Shown here piece after piece: positions 17,701-26,011 of a DNA stretch of 34,092 nt. Under the pieces are notes generated by a model. The model was given only the letters and a program-made list of their open reading frames with translations. It was not told where the DNA came from and did not search any database. Position numbers and translations under genes: made by a program. Origin of the DNA: a bacterium. Lineage in GTDB: Bacteria > Planctomycetota > UBA1135 > GCA-002686595. Position 1 is the stretch's first letter, and each line of letters opens with the position of its first letter. The stretch lies in NCBI GenBank assembly GCA_024226735.1, contig JAAELL010000233.1, forward strand, positions 1 through 34,092, given 5' to 3'.

Positions 17701-17839
17701 GGGCAAGCGCGACGACGGGTACTCGATCGTCCGCAGCGGCAAGTGGCAGTACATCGCGTGGGAGGCTCCCACCGCCTACGCCGCGACGGGCCGGCTGTGG
17801 ATCTCGGACGGCGCGGGCATCCGCGCGTTCGTGCCGTAG
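14723..17839 (+). CDS. Large membrane protein: DUF4388, helical/TPR-like region, PEGA and beta-propeller domains
   Basis: A 1038-residue protein. Residues 1-100 ([36 protein letters not shown]) match DUF4388/PATAN, a domain found in bacterial signalling proteins. Residues of about 160-440 are helical, with a winged-helix-like segment ([20 protein letters not shown]) and a TPR-like part ([31 protein letters not shown]). One transmembrane helix lies at about 446-463 ([18 protein letters not shown]). It is followed by a long charged, coiled-coil-like region (about 465-745). A PEGA-like domain (about 749-815: [20 protein letters not shown]) and a C-terminal PQQ/WD-like propeller (about 818-1038: [20 protein letters not shown]) follow. 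Topology puts DUF4388 in the cytoplasm and PEGA plus propeller outside, so it could pass a signal across the membrane. It has no kinase or output domain of its own. Confidence 0.8.
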   Translation: [1038 protein letters not shown]

Positions 17840-17871
17840 GCCAGCGCGGGGCAAACGATTAGGATGCGGGC

Positions 17872-18660
17872 GTGCGCCGGCTCCCGCTCCTGCTCCCGCT
17901 TCTCCTCCCCCTTTTCCTCTTGGGGCTAGTCCTCGGCGGATGCCGATCGAGCGCCACGCTCGCGACGGGCGACGCCGGCTCGGGGGTGCGCGACCCGCTT
18001 CCACCGCGCCGCGTCGAGCCCCTACCGGACGCGTGGGACACATGCTCGCCGTACGGGTTCGAGCAGCTCGTGCAGGCGCTCTCCACGCGTGCCCCGTTCG
18101 TGTATTCCGCAGCCGACAACGAGCGTCTCGCGCGCGCGCTCGCGACATCTGGCCAGGTCGCTGTCCGCGCCGCGGTCTTGCTCGGACACGGGCTCGGGCC
18201 GCAGGCCGAGGAGCTGTTGATCGCGCGCCTCGAGGGACGTCACGACGCCCCGTCGCGCGAGCTCGATGCGGGTGACCTCGTCGCGGCCGCGGCGCTCACG
18301 GGACGCGGCGCGGCGATCGTCGAGCGACTGGTCGAGCTGGTCGTGGGAGCGCGCCCCCACCCCGACCTGGAGGTCCGCGTCGAGATCGCGCGCAGCGCGC
18401 TCTTCGCGCGAGCCGACGGCGTGATCCCGTTCCTGCTGCAGGTCATGCGCGCCGGGACCCCGGCCGAGGCGCTCGCGCCGCCGGATTGGGCCCGCACCAC
18501 GACCTACGCCTGGGCCAAGAGCCGCGCCGCCGAGGCGTTGAGCGCGCGCGCTCGGCACGCGATCGACGGCTACTCGCCGGACAGCTCATGGCAGGACCAG
18601 AATGACGTCGCGGACGCGCTGGAGACCGCTCTGCGCGCGAACGGCGCACTGTCCAGATAG
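17872..18660 (+). CDS. HEAT-repeat-like lipoprotein of unknown function
   Basis: A 262-residue protein starting with GTG 17872, 32 bases after the previous stop. A Leu-rich signal ends in LVLGGC (lipobox, Cys24), so it is likely lipid-anchored in the membrane. The mature part is alpha-helical and Ala-rich, with paired helices such as VAVRAAVLLGHGL, LVAAAALTGRGAAIVERLVE and VRVEIARSALFARADGVIPF that look like HEAT or similar solenoid repeats. No catalytic residues are recognised. It probably shares a transcript with the DUF4388 protein and could act with that protein's extracytoplasmic domains, but this is inference from spacing. Confidence 0.72.
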   Translation: MRRLPLLLPLLLPLFLLGLVLGGCRSSATLATGDAGSGVRDPLPPRRVEPLPDAWDTCSPYGFEQLVQALSTRAPFVYSAADNERLARALATSGQVAVRAAVLLGHGLGPQAEELLIARLEGRHDAPSRELDAGDLVAAAALTGRGAAIVERLVELVVGARPHPDLEVRVEIARSALFARADGVIPFLLQVMRAGTPAEALAPPDWARTTTYAWAKSRAAEALSARARHAIDGYSPDSSWQDQNDVADALETALRANGALSR

Positions 18661-18772
18661 GCGCCGCCGATGAACATTCGATGAGGGCCGACTCCGGCCT
18701 TCTTCCGACGGATGAGGAACGCGGGGTCGTGTGCTGTTTTCCCCGATCCCAAAGGCATGGCACCCGGTTCTC

Positions 18773-20401
18773 CTACTCGAACGCGATCGTAACTCCATCG
18801 GTGAAGTTCGACGTCGGGCCCGGGTTCTGGTCCCGGTACCAGGCTTGGAAGTTCCACGTTTCCCCGGCCAGGACCGCGTGGGGTGGCGTTGTCGGAAGGG
18901 CTTCCAGGTCGACCACGATCGCAAAGGTGCCGTCCGGCCCGGAGGTCTGGACCTCGTCGACGAACCGGCCGACGGCACCGCCGACACACAGGACGCCCTG
19001 GCTCCCCCCTGCGCCGGGCACGGCGGCCTGCTCGGTGCTGGTCAGGAAGTAGCCGAAGCGCTCGGGCGGTAGCTGGTCGGCGACGAGGGCGAAGCGGTTG
19101 AAGTCGGCGACCTCGTGCCCCTCCGCGTGGATCGCCCCCCGCAGGCCGGCGGAGTTGAAGTTGCCGGGCGTGCAGTAGGCGGTGCCGATGTCGCCGGGCT
19201 CGATGCAGGCAAAGACGCTGCCCGTGACGTGCGCCAGGCCGCCGTCGAACCCGGCCGTGTCGTCGCCGAACGAGCCGAAGACCGCTCGCTCGCCATCCAA
19301 TGCGACGGCGGTCGAGAAGTAGTCGTCGTTCACGGGAGTGAGCGACGTGAAACGGGCGAACTCGATCCAGCCGGTCGGACGCCTCACGAAGAGGACCGCC
19401 GAGCCGGGGCGCGCGGGCAACTCGAAGGAATCGGCTCCGGTGACGAGAAGGTCCCCCGACAGCGCCACCGTCCGACCCAGCCCACGGAAGTCAAAGTCCG
19501 CGACGCGAGCTGTCTCCGCCCAGCTCCCGCCGACTTCGTCGAAGATGTAGACCGCACCGAAGATGCTCCACCCAGGTGCGCCGATCGCCGCCGTGTCGCC
19601 CGACAACGAGACCGCCCAACCGATCGAATGGACCCTGAATTGGTTGGACACAATCAACCTCTCGGTCTCGGTCCACGCCAGGCCCGTGTGGTCGAACACG
19701 TAGGCTGCTCCGACGTTGTTCTGACCACCGCGCGGTGCACCTACCAAGATGCGCGACGCGCAGACATCGACACTGAAGCCGAACTCGTCGAGGAACGTCG
19801 TGTCGCTCGCCGTGATCTTCTGCGTCTCCACCCAGTCGTCGCCGATCCGCTCGAAGACGTACACCGCCCCCGCTCTGAGTGCCACGCCATCGTCTTCGGG
19901 TGCTCCGACGACTAGCCGCTCCGGTCGGAACGGGGTCGCGGGTTCGAGAGCCACGGACGAGCCGAAGATCGCCTCGGCCACCGCGTCGCTCGCGTGGAGC
20001 TTGGCGGCCTCGATCCAGCTGGCGCCGACGCGGTCGAAGACGTACACGGCCCCGGCCTCGACACCGAACTGGCTGTCGTGGCTCGCGCCGACCACCGCAC
20101 GCCCCTCGATCACCGCAACCGCCACTCCGAAGCGTTGGTTGGTCGACGTGTCGCCCGGCACGAGGCGCGCCAGCTCGGTCCACTGCCCCCCCTGACGCTC
20201 GTACACGTACGCGGCCCCGGCGCCGCCTACGCCGGGCCACCCGGGCGCTCCGATCAGCGCGAGGTCACCGGAGACGGACACCGCCGCGCCGAACTCGTGC
20301 TGCGCACCCCCGTCCGAGGCCAAGAGTGGCGTGTCGAGACACTGGGCGTCCGCGCGTGCGAGGGTCAGGACGCAGAGACCGGCGACACCGAGGGCCTTCA
20401 T
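18773..20401 (-). CDS. Secreted FG-GAP (integrin-like) propeller protein with shared C-terminal module
   Basis: A 542-residue protein from ATG 20401. The frame is open further upstream, but that part lies inside the preceding gene and is not protein-like. Signal peptide MKALGVAGLCVLTLARADAQ. About seven propeller blades follow with the pattern FG-x-[AS]-V-[AS]-[VL]-x-G-x-x-A-[LV]-[IV]-GAP and GA-[AV]-Y-[VI]-[YF]-[ED] (for example FGAAVSVSGDLALIGAPGW, GAVYVFDRVGASWIEAAKL, GWAVSLSGDTAAIGAPGW). This type lacks the Ca2+ loops seen in the 8513 gene. The last 138 residues are the shared module (IGTAYC, FGYFL, GVLCVGGAVGRF, GETWNFQAWYRD, TSNFTDGVTIAFE). The start overlaps the stop of the upstream gene by ATGA, so translation is probably coupled. 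Confidence 0.88.
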   Translation of the reverse strand: MKALGVAGLCVLTLARADAQCLDTPLLASDGGAQHEFGAAVSVSGDLALIGAPGWPGVGGAGAAYVYERQGGQWTELARLVPGDTSTNQRFGVAVAVIEGRAVVGASHDSQFGVEAGAVYVFDRVGASWIEAAKLHASDAVAEAIFGSSVALEPATPFRPERLVVGAPEDDGVALRAGAVYVFERIGDDWVETQKITASDTTFLDEFGFSVDVCASRILVGAPRGGQNNVGAAYVFDHTGLAWTETERLIVSNQFRVHSIGWAVSLSGDTAAIGAPGWSIFGAVYIFDEVGGSWAETARVADFDFRGLGRTVALSGDLLVTGADSFELPARPGSAVLFVRRPTGWIEFARFTSLTPVNDDYFSTAVALDGERAVFGSFGDDTAGFDGGLAHVTGSVFACIEPGDIGTAYCTPGNFNSAGLRGAIHAEGHEVADFNRFALVADQLPPERFGYFLTSTEQAAVPGAGGSQGVLCVGGAVGRFVDEVQTSGPDGTFAIVVDLEALPTTPPHAVLAGETWNFQAWYRDQNPGPTSNFTDGVTIAFE

Positions 20402-21417
20402 TGGAAGATCACCTCGGTTGCAGTGGACGTGTTCGAGGTGTTGCCGATGTCGCGGAACCACAACTGGAAGTTCCACGTCTCGCCCGGCTGGATCACCGTC
20501 ATCTGCGGCAGCTGGGTCAAGTCGGGCGTGAACACGATCTCGCCATCGGTGCCCGTGTGAACGATGTCGTCCGAGAACCGCACCAGCGGCTGCCCGAGGC
20601 ACAGGATCCCCAGGCTTCCGCCGAAGTACGGAACGAAATCGCGCGTGTCGGACATCAGGAAGTAGCCGACCTGGTGCTTCGGAACACGCAGGGCGAGGAG
20701 CGTCAGCGCGTTGTCCCCCACCCGGTCGCTCCCCTGGGCCAGAAGGCGCGCGAAGAAGCCCGTCGAGTTGACGTGGGCCGGACAGTACGTGTTTCCGATG
20801 TCGACGCGATCGACGACCGGGTCGATGATGACGTGGCTGTCGGGGAAGCCGAGGCTCGCAAGCGGCTGGGGTTCGGCGACCCCGCAGTTGGACGCCGAGA
20901 GGTAGGTCGGCCGCGTCTCGCCCTCGTCGTTCGCACCGGCAGCGAAGTAGATCTGGTCGGTGTTCGGCTCGGGGACGTCGAGCTCGACCTCGATCACCAG
21001 ATCGTCGCCGCTTCCAAAGTCGAAGAACAGAGGCGGCGCAAAGTCGACCGCGTGCACGAGAGGCTCGTTCGGGACGAGCATCGTCGCCTCACCGAGCAGC
21101 GTGAGATCCGCCAGGGGTCCGAGCATGCCCGGCGAAGAATCCGCATAGACCCGCACGACGGCGGGCATGTCCGTCGGCGCCGTGTGCATGCTGATGCCGA
21201 AGAAGACGCGCTCGACCTCGAAGTCGTGGAGCTGGCCGTGGTCGGCCGGGGTGTAGGCGCGCCAGGTGCTCGTGTCCCAGGGAACCCCGGAGGCGCTGCA
21301 CATCAGCACGTAGCCAGTGATCTCGGTGTTGTTGACCGAGTGCGACAAGCGCACCTGGGCGGCGCTAGTCGCGGCCGTCAGCGCGAGAGCGGAGCAAGCA
21401 ACTAGAGGCCGAATCAT
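20398..21417 (-). CDS. Secreted protein with shared C-terminal module
   Basis: A 339-residue protein. Signal peptide of about 21 residues (IRPLVACSALALTAATSAAQ). GGGAGA, about seven bases before the ATG, is a plausible Shine-Dalgarno sequence. Residues of about 25-200 form a beta-rich domain similar in pattern to residues 586-765 of the protein at 3484-6192 (FFGISMHTAPTDMPAVVRVY, LVHAVDFAPPLFFDFGSGDD, LVIEVELDVP). The last 134 residues are the shared module: IGNTYC, VGYFLMSD, GILCLGQPLVRF, GETWNFQLWFRD, ending VIFQ. Here the SNFTDG block is altered to SNTSTATEV. It forms a coupled pair with the propeller protein downstream, and both should be exported. The function is unknown. Confidence 0.87.
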   Translation of the reverse strand: MIRPLVACSALALTAATSAAQVRLSHSVNNTEITGYVLMCSASGVPWDTSTWRAYTPADHGQLHDFEVERVFFGISMHTAPTDMPAVVRVYADSSPGMLGPLADLTLLGEATMLVPNEPLVHAVDFAPPLFFDFGSGDDLVIEVELDVPEPNTDQIYFAAGANDEGETRPTYLSASNCGVAEPQPLASLGFPDSHVIIDPVVDRVDIGNTYCPAHVNSTGFFARLLAQGSDRVGDNALTLLALRVPKHQVGYFLMSDTRDFVPYFGGSLGILCLGQPLVRFSDDIVHTGTDGEIVFTPDLTQLPQMTVIQPGETWNFQLWFRDIGNTSNTSTATEVIFQ

Positions 21418-21609
21418 CCCATTCTCCCAAGGCTGTCGTTTCCCCTGGTCTGGAGCGACGGCAACGAACCTTCCAGACGTCGCGGGGGTCTACGATCGCG
21501 GACGTGACCACCTTACGACGAAGGTCTTTCTTTTTTTGCGGCGGCTTCCGCTCTCCTCGGAGGCTCTGGCTCGTGGGCTCCAGCGAGTACGGATCGCCTC
21601 AGTACGACC

Positions 21610-22911
21610 TTACGGCCGGATGCGCGTCATCATCCGCGGGTACGGGGAGGCCTCGCGGATGTGCTCGATCCCGCAGATCCAGCCGACCGTGCGCTCGAGT
21701 CCGAGCCCGAAGCCGGAGTGCGGCGCGGAGCCGAAGCGGCGCAGGTCGAGGTACCAGTCGAACTCCTCCTGCGGGAGCTCGTGCGCGGCGATCGAGGCGA
21801 GCAGCGTCTCGAGGTTCTCCTCGCGCTGGCTGCCACCGATGATCTCACCCACGCCCTCGGGCCCGATGACGTCGACGCACAGCACCTTCGTCGGATCCTC
21901 GGGATCCTCCTTCATGTAGAACGCCTTCACGTTCTTGGGGTAGCGCGTGATCATCACCGGCTGTTCGTGCATCTCCGACAGGATCGTCTCGTCGGGCGCG
22001 CCGAGGTCGTCGCCGGCGACGAACTCGGAATCGGGGTGCTCGAGCAGGATCTTGGACGCTTCTTCGTAGGTGATGCGCGGGAAGCCCCCGGTGATGCACT
22101 CGAGCTTCGACACGTCGCGCTCGAGCGCCGCAAGCTCGGGCTGGCGGCGGCGCAGGACTTCCTTCACGACGTGCACGAGCATGTCCTCGGCGAGCTGCAT
22201 CACGTCGTCGAGATCGGCGAACGCGACCTCGGGCTCCAGCATCCAGAACTCCGTCAGGTGCCGGCGCGTCTTGGACTTCTCGGCGCGGAAGGTCGGACCG
22301 AAGCAATAAACCTTGCCGAACGCGAGCGCCGAGGCTTCGGCGTAGAGCTGCCCGGACTGGGTGAGGAACGCCTTCTCGTCGTCGAAGTAGTCGACCTCGA
22401 ACAGCGTGCTGGTCCCCTCGCACGCAGCCGGGGTGAACATCGGCGAGTCGACGCAGATGAAGCCGCGCTCGTCGAAGAAGCCGCGCAGGGCGGTGATGAC
22501 CGCGTCGCGGATGCGCAGGATCGCCCACTGGCGCTTCGAGCGCAGCCACAGGTGACGGCGGCTCAGGAGGAAGTCGGCGCCGTGCTCCTTGGGCGTGATC
22601 GGGTACTCGGAGACGGCTTGCAGCACGCGCCCCTCCGACACGCCGACCTCGTAGCCACCGGGTGCCCGCTCGTCGGCCTTCACCTCTCCGGTGAGCTCGA
22701 CGCTCGACTCCTGCCCGCAGCCGGCGACGGCGTCGAACAGCTCCTCGGACACGTTCCTCTTGAACACGACGCACTGGACGTAGCCCGTCCCGTCCCGCAG
22801 CTGGACGAAGTGCAGTTTGCCCTTCGACGTCCGCGCGTAGACCCACCCGCGCAGGGTGACGGTCTCGCCGACGTGGTTGCCGAGTCGCTCGACGGTGGTG
22901 ACGGTGCTCAT
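21610..22911 (-). CDS. asnS: Asparagine-tRNA ligase
   Basis: A 433-residue cytoplasmic enzyme that charges tRNA-Asn with asparagine using ATP. The N-terminal OB-fold anticodon-binding domain covers about 1-100 ([33 protein letters not shown]). The class II catalytic domain follows. Motif 2 is [16 protein letters not shown] (208-223) followed by MLEPE, the asparaginyl rather than aspartyl version (EFWM-x-EPE). Motif 3 is [15 protein letters not shown] (400-414). [12 protein letters not shown] and [10 protein letters not shown] are also typical of AsnRS. The length is normal. The gene lies 27 bases downstream of a membrane coiled-coil gene on the same strand. Having asnS implies that Asn-tRNA is made directly, although the amidotransferase route may coexist elsewhere. 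Confidence 0.97.
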   Translation of the reverse strand: MSTVTTVERLGNHVGETVTLRGWVYARTSKGKLHFVQLRDGTGYVQCVVFKRNVSEELFDAVAGCGQESSVELTGEVKADERAPGGYEVGVSEGRVLQAVSEYPITPKEHGADFLLSRRHLWLRSKRQWAILRIRDAVITALRGFFDERGFICVDSPMFTPAACEGTSTLFEVDYFDDEKAFLTQSGQLYAEASALAFGKVYCFGPTFRAEKSKTRRHLTEFWMLEPEVAFADLDDVMQLAEDMLVHVVKEVLRRRQPELAALERDVSKLECITGGFPRITYEEASKILLEHPDSEFVAGDDLGAPDETILSEMHEQPVMITRYPKNVKAFYMKEDPEDPTKVLCVDVIGPEGVGEIIGGSQREENLETLLASIAAHELPQEEFDWYLDLRRFGSAPHSGFGLGLERTVGWICGIEHIREASPYPRMMTRIRP

Positions 22912-22938
22912 GGATCGGTGGCGTGTCGGGAAAGAGAG

Positions 22939-23544
22939 TTAGGGGAAGGCTTCGTAGATGGAGCGCAGGCGCACGTCGGCGATCGCTCCCCCGCGCAGAC
23001 TGACGTGACCCTTGTGCTGGGCGCCGGCCTTCTGGGCTTCGACCGTGACCTCGCCGCCCTTGGCCGCGAGCTGTTCGAGCTCGACCCCCGGAGTGACCAG
23101 CTCGATCTTCTCGTAGCCAAGGGCGACGAGTCGCGTCACGATGCGCTCGGCGATGCCCCCGCCGCTGGCCGTGATGTCGGGCGCACCGCGGCCGTCGATA
23201 CGCGTCTCGAGCGCGGCGACGAGGCGCTCTTCGACCCGCTTCTGTCCGTCGCGGATGTCGAGCAGCACATGCTCGAGTCGGCGCAGGTCGAGCCCCTCTC
23301 CGCGCTCGGCGAGAGCGGCGATCTGCTTCTCGATGCGGGCGAGATGCTCACCGGCGTCGCGCTCGGACCGCGCCTCGCGCAGGCGGCGCAACATCAGCCC
23401 GAACATCGAGATCAGGACTCCGAGCACACCGACGCCCCAGACCGCGACGAGCAGCCATTGCTCGTCACTGAGCTCAGGGGCCACGAAGGCGATCGGAAGC
23501 GTCGGAGGCATGAGGGGCGGAAGGGTACCATCCGCGCACGGCAT
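22939..23544 (-). CDS. Membrane-anchored coiled-coil protein of unknown function
   Basis: Up to 201 residues. The ATG at 23511 (PPTLPIAFVAPELSDEQW) is an equally good start, and neither has a clear ribosome binding site. One membrane helix (about residues 29-53: WLLVAVWGVGVLGVLISMFG) is followed by a charged, coiled-coil-like region (about 54-115, EHLARIEKQIAALAERGEGL). A small C-terminal domain (about 127-200) starts with GGIAERIVTRLVALGYEKIE and ends DVRLRSIYEAFP. It lies just upstream of asnS on the same strand, 27 bases apart, and probably shares its transcript. There is no obvious functional link, and I do not recognise a family. Confidence 0.65.
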   Translation of the reverse strand: MPCADGTLPPLMPPTLPIAFVAPELSDEQWLLVAVWGVGVLGVLISMFGLMLRRLREARSERDAGEHLARIEKQIAALAERGEGLDLRRLEHVLLDIRDGQKRVEERLVAALETRIDGRGAPDITASGGGIAERIVTRLVALGYEKIELVTPGVELEQLAAKGGEVTVEAQKAGAQHKGHVSLRGGAIADVRLRSIYEAFP

Positions 23545-23618
23545 AGCGACACGGACGGCATGTCGGCCCGCGAATCCCCGCGTTGGCCCAGGTATGCCGG
23601 TGCCGCTATGCTCCCTGC

Positions 23619-25733
23619 ATGACTCGCCTGATCAGCCTGCTCGCGTTCGCAGCCCTGGTGGCGGCGCTGTTCTTCGTGCCCGAGCCCGCCCCCGGGCAAC
23701 TGGCCGCGGCCCAGGCGGGCAAGGCGCTGTACGAGACGGTCGAGGGCCCGGGCGAAGACCGTCCGGTGCTCTGGCAGTCGCTCCTTTCGACGCGCTCGTG
23801 CTCGCGCAGGGACGACGGCACGATCGAGCTGCGCCTCGCCGGCAGCCTGTTGCGGATCGACACGACCCCCGTGGACGACCTGATCGTTCACGAGAAGGCG
23901 CGCCAGTCGGTCGTCCGCGAGCTTCGGGCGATCGCGGCGGACAAGACCGGCTGGTTCCGTGAGCACTTCGGCATCGACGCAGCCGAGCCCGTCACGTTCG
24001 AGATCGCCGACCAGCGCGCCGCGGGCAGCGGCGAGGTCGGCCTCGAGACGGTCGTCCGCGACGGCGAGCTGGAGCTCGGCTACCGGTTCCCGGGCGAGGA
24101 GCCCGTCGTCGCGCGCATCACGGGTTGGTTCGAGCCCTCCTGGATCTCGATCCTGCCCCCCCTGGTCGCGATCTTCCTCGCGATCCTGTTCCGCATGCCG
24201 GTGCTCTCGCTGTTCAGCGGGGTGCTCCTCGGCTCGATCCTGGTCCTGCACGCAGCGGGCATCGCGGCGGGCGCCGCGCTGCGCGACGGCGCGCTCAACG
24301 TACGCGGCTACTTCTGGGATCAGTTCATCGAGCCAGAGCGCTACATGATCATCCTGTTCGTGGTGTTCATGCTGGCGATGGTCGGCGTGCTCACGAAGTC
24401 CGGCGGACTGCGCGGCGTGATGGACGGGATCTCGAAGCTGGCCGGCAACGCGAAGCGCACGCAGCTCGCGACGTACCTGATGGGCCTCGCGGTCTTCTTC
24501 GACGACTACGCGAATACGATCCTCGTCGGATCGACGATGCGGCCCTTGTCCGACAAGTTCAAGATCGCGCGCGAGAAGCTCGCCTACATCGTCGACTCGA
24601 CGGCGGCGCCGGTAGCCGGCATCTCGATCTTCAGCACGTGGATCGCCTTCGAGGTGTCAACGTTCAGCGCCCAGCTCCCCGACGCCGGCCTCGCGCCCAG
24701 CGACGGGTACGCGGTGTTCATGCAGACGCTGCCGTACCGCTTCTACTGCCTCTTCACGCTGGTCTTCGTGGGCTTGCTCGTGATCACGGGCCGCGACTTC
24801 GGTCCGATGCTGACCGCGCAGAAGCGCGCGGCGAACGGCAAGATCCTGCGCGACGGCGCAAAGCCGCTGGTCGGCAAGGCGGCGACCGACCTCGCGCACG
24901 ACCCGAGCGTCACCCCCCGCGCGCGCCTCGCGCTCGTGCCTCTGATCACGTTCGTCACCGTGACGCTGTTCGAGATCGTGCGCGTCGGCTCGAACGGCTT
25001 CGCCATGTCTCTCTCCGAGGTCTTCACGATCGAGGGCATGACCGCGATCCTCTACGGCGGCAGCGGCTCACGCCCCCTGATGCTCGGCGCGCTCGCCGGC
25101 CTGATCGTCGCGAGCCTGATGGCCTTTGGTGCCGGTCTACGCGGCCAGATCCCGAGCGCCGCATGGGCGACGCTGCGCTCGATGGGCATCGCCATCGTCA
25201 TCCTCTACCTCGCCTGGATGATCGGCGCCGTGTGCGGCGACTTGGGAACCGCGAGCTACCTCTCGGTCCTTCTCCAGGAGCACCTTCCGGCCATCCTCCT
25301 GCCGGTGATCCTGTTCGGCCTCTCGGGCCTCGTCGCCTTCTCGACGGGTTCCTCGTGGAGCACGATGACGATCCTCTTGCCCCTGGTCGTTGGCCTCGCC
25401 TACCAGCTCGGCGAGGGCCACGAGATCGGCGGCGCACTCCTAGTCGTCATCAGCATCGGCGCCGTCCTCGAAGGCGCGATCTTCGGCGACCACTGTTCCC
25501 CCATCTCGGACACGACCGTCATGTCCTCGATCGCATCCGCCTCCGACCACATCGACCACGTCCGCACCCAGATGCCCTACGCGATCACGACGATGCTGGT
25601 CGCCCTGGTAGTCGGCTACTTCCCCGCCGCGTTCCTAGGCATGAACCCATTCATCAGCTTGGCCTTGGGCGTCGCTGTGCTCGCGGGAATCGTGCTGATC
25701 TACGGAAAGCGACCAGAGCAAGCCAACGCCTAA
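23619..25733 (+). CDS. NhaC-family Na+/H+ antiporter with extra N-terminal domain
   Basis: A 704-residue polytopic membrane protein. The antiporter core (about 170-700) carries the NhaC family hallmarks: MLAMVGVLTKSGGLRGVM, VFFDDYANTILVGSTMRPLS, KLAYIVDSTAAPVAGISIFS, FSTGSSWSTMTILLPLVVG and FGDHCSPISDTTVMSSIASA. Such proteins exchange Na+ for H+, and some related members carry other substrates. The core has roughly 12 hydrophobic segments. ATG 23619 opens into a signal-like helix (LISLLAFAALVAALFFVPEP). It is followed by about 130 polar residues (AAAQAGKALYETVEGPGE, then EIADQRAAGSGEVGLETV) that would lie in the periplasm and that are not part of standard NhaC (about 450-500 residues). It is divergent from the asnS unit and convergent with xylAB. 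Confidence 0.85.
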   Translation: MTRLISLLAFAALVAALFFVPEPAPGQLAAAQAGKALYETVEGPGEDRPVLWQSLLSTRSCSRRDDGTIELRLAGSLLRIDTTPVDDLIVHEKARQSVVRELRAIAADKTGWFREHFGIDAAEPVTFEIADQRAAGSGEVGLETVVRDGELELGYRFPGEEPVVARITGWFEPSWISILPPLVAIFLAILFRMPVLSLFSGVLLGSILVLHAAGIAAGAALRDGALNVRGYFWDQFIEPERYMIILFVVFMLAMVGVLTKSGGLRGVMDGISKLAGNAKRTQLATYLMGLAVFFDDYANTILVGSTMRPLSDKFKIAREKLAYIVDSTAAPVAGISIFSTWIAFEVSTFSAQLPDAGLAPSDGYAVFMQTLPYRFYCLFTLVFVGLLVITGRDFGPMLTAQKRAANGKILRDGAKPLVGKAATDLAHDPSVTPRARLALVPLITFVTVTLFEIVRVGSNGFAMSLSEVFTIEGMTAILYGGSGSRPLMLGALAGLIVASLMAFGAGLRGQIPSAAWATLRSMGIAIVILYLAWMIGAVCGDLGTASYLSVLLQEHLPAILLPVILFGLSGLVAFSTGSSWSTMTILLPLVVGLAYQLGEGHEIGGALLVVISIGAVLEGAIFGDHCSPISDTTVMSSIASASDHIDHVRTQMPYAITTMLVALVVGYFPAAFLGMNPFISLALGVAVLAGIVLIYGKRPEQANA

Positions 25734-25781
25734 AAAGACGCGACCATCGGATGCCGCAAGCCTCCACTCAGTGAGCTCCAA

Positions 25782-25953
25782 CTCCCTCCCGCGGCATCTC
25801 CCTCCCGCGGCATCTCCCTCCCGCGGCATCTCCCTCCCGCGACATCTCCCTCCCGCGTCATCTCCCTCCCGCGTCATCTCCCTCCCGCGACATCTCCCTC
25901 CCGCGACATCTCCCTCCCGCGGCATCTCCCTCCCGCGGCATCTCCCTCCCGCG
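25782..25953. repeat. 16-bp tandem repeat array (10 full copies plus a partial)
   Basis: Unit CTCCCTCCCGCGGCAT is repeated head-to-tail ten times without spacers, followed by a partial copy. Only base 13 varies. Its order along the array is G G G A T T A A G G. The array lies about 50 bases after the NhaC-like stop, between convergent genes. The opposite strand reads as Gly/Arg/Glu-rich repeats, but 16 is not a multiple of three and no gene features accompany it. Confidence 0.95.
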
Positions 25954-26011
25954 TCCCTCCCCCCGTTGCCCCATCGCTCCAACACCGTCAGGTGTTGGGC
26001 CATAAATAGAC

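Noticed and set aside
25782..25953. 16-bp repeats considered as a CRISPR array
   Set aside because: Units follow each other without spacers and no cas genes are present.
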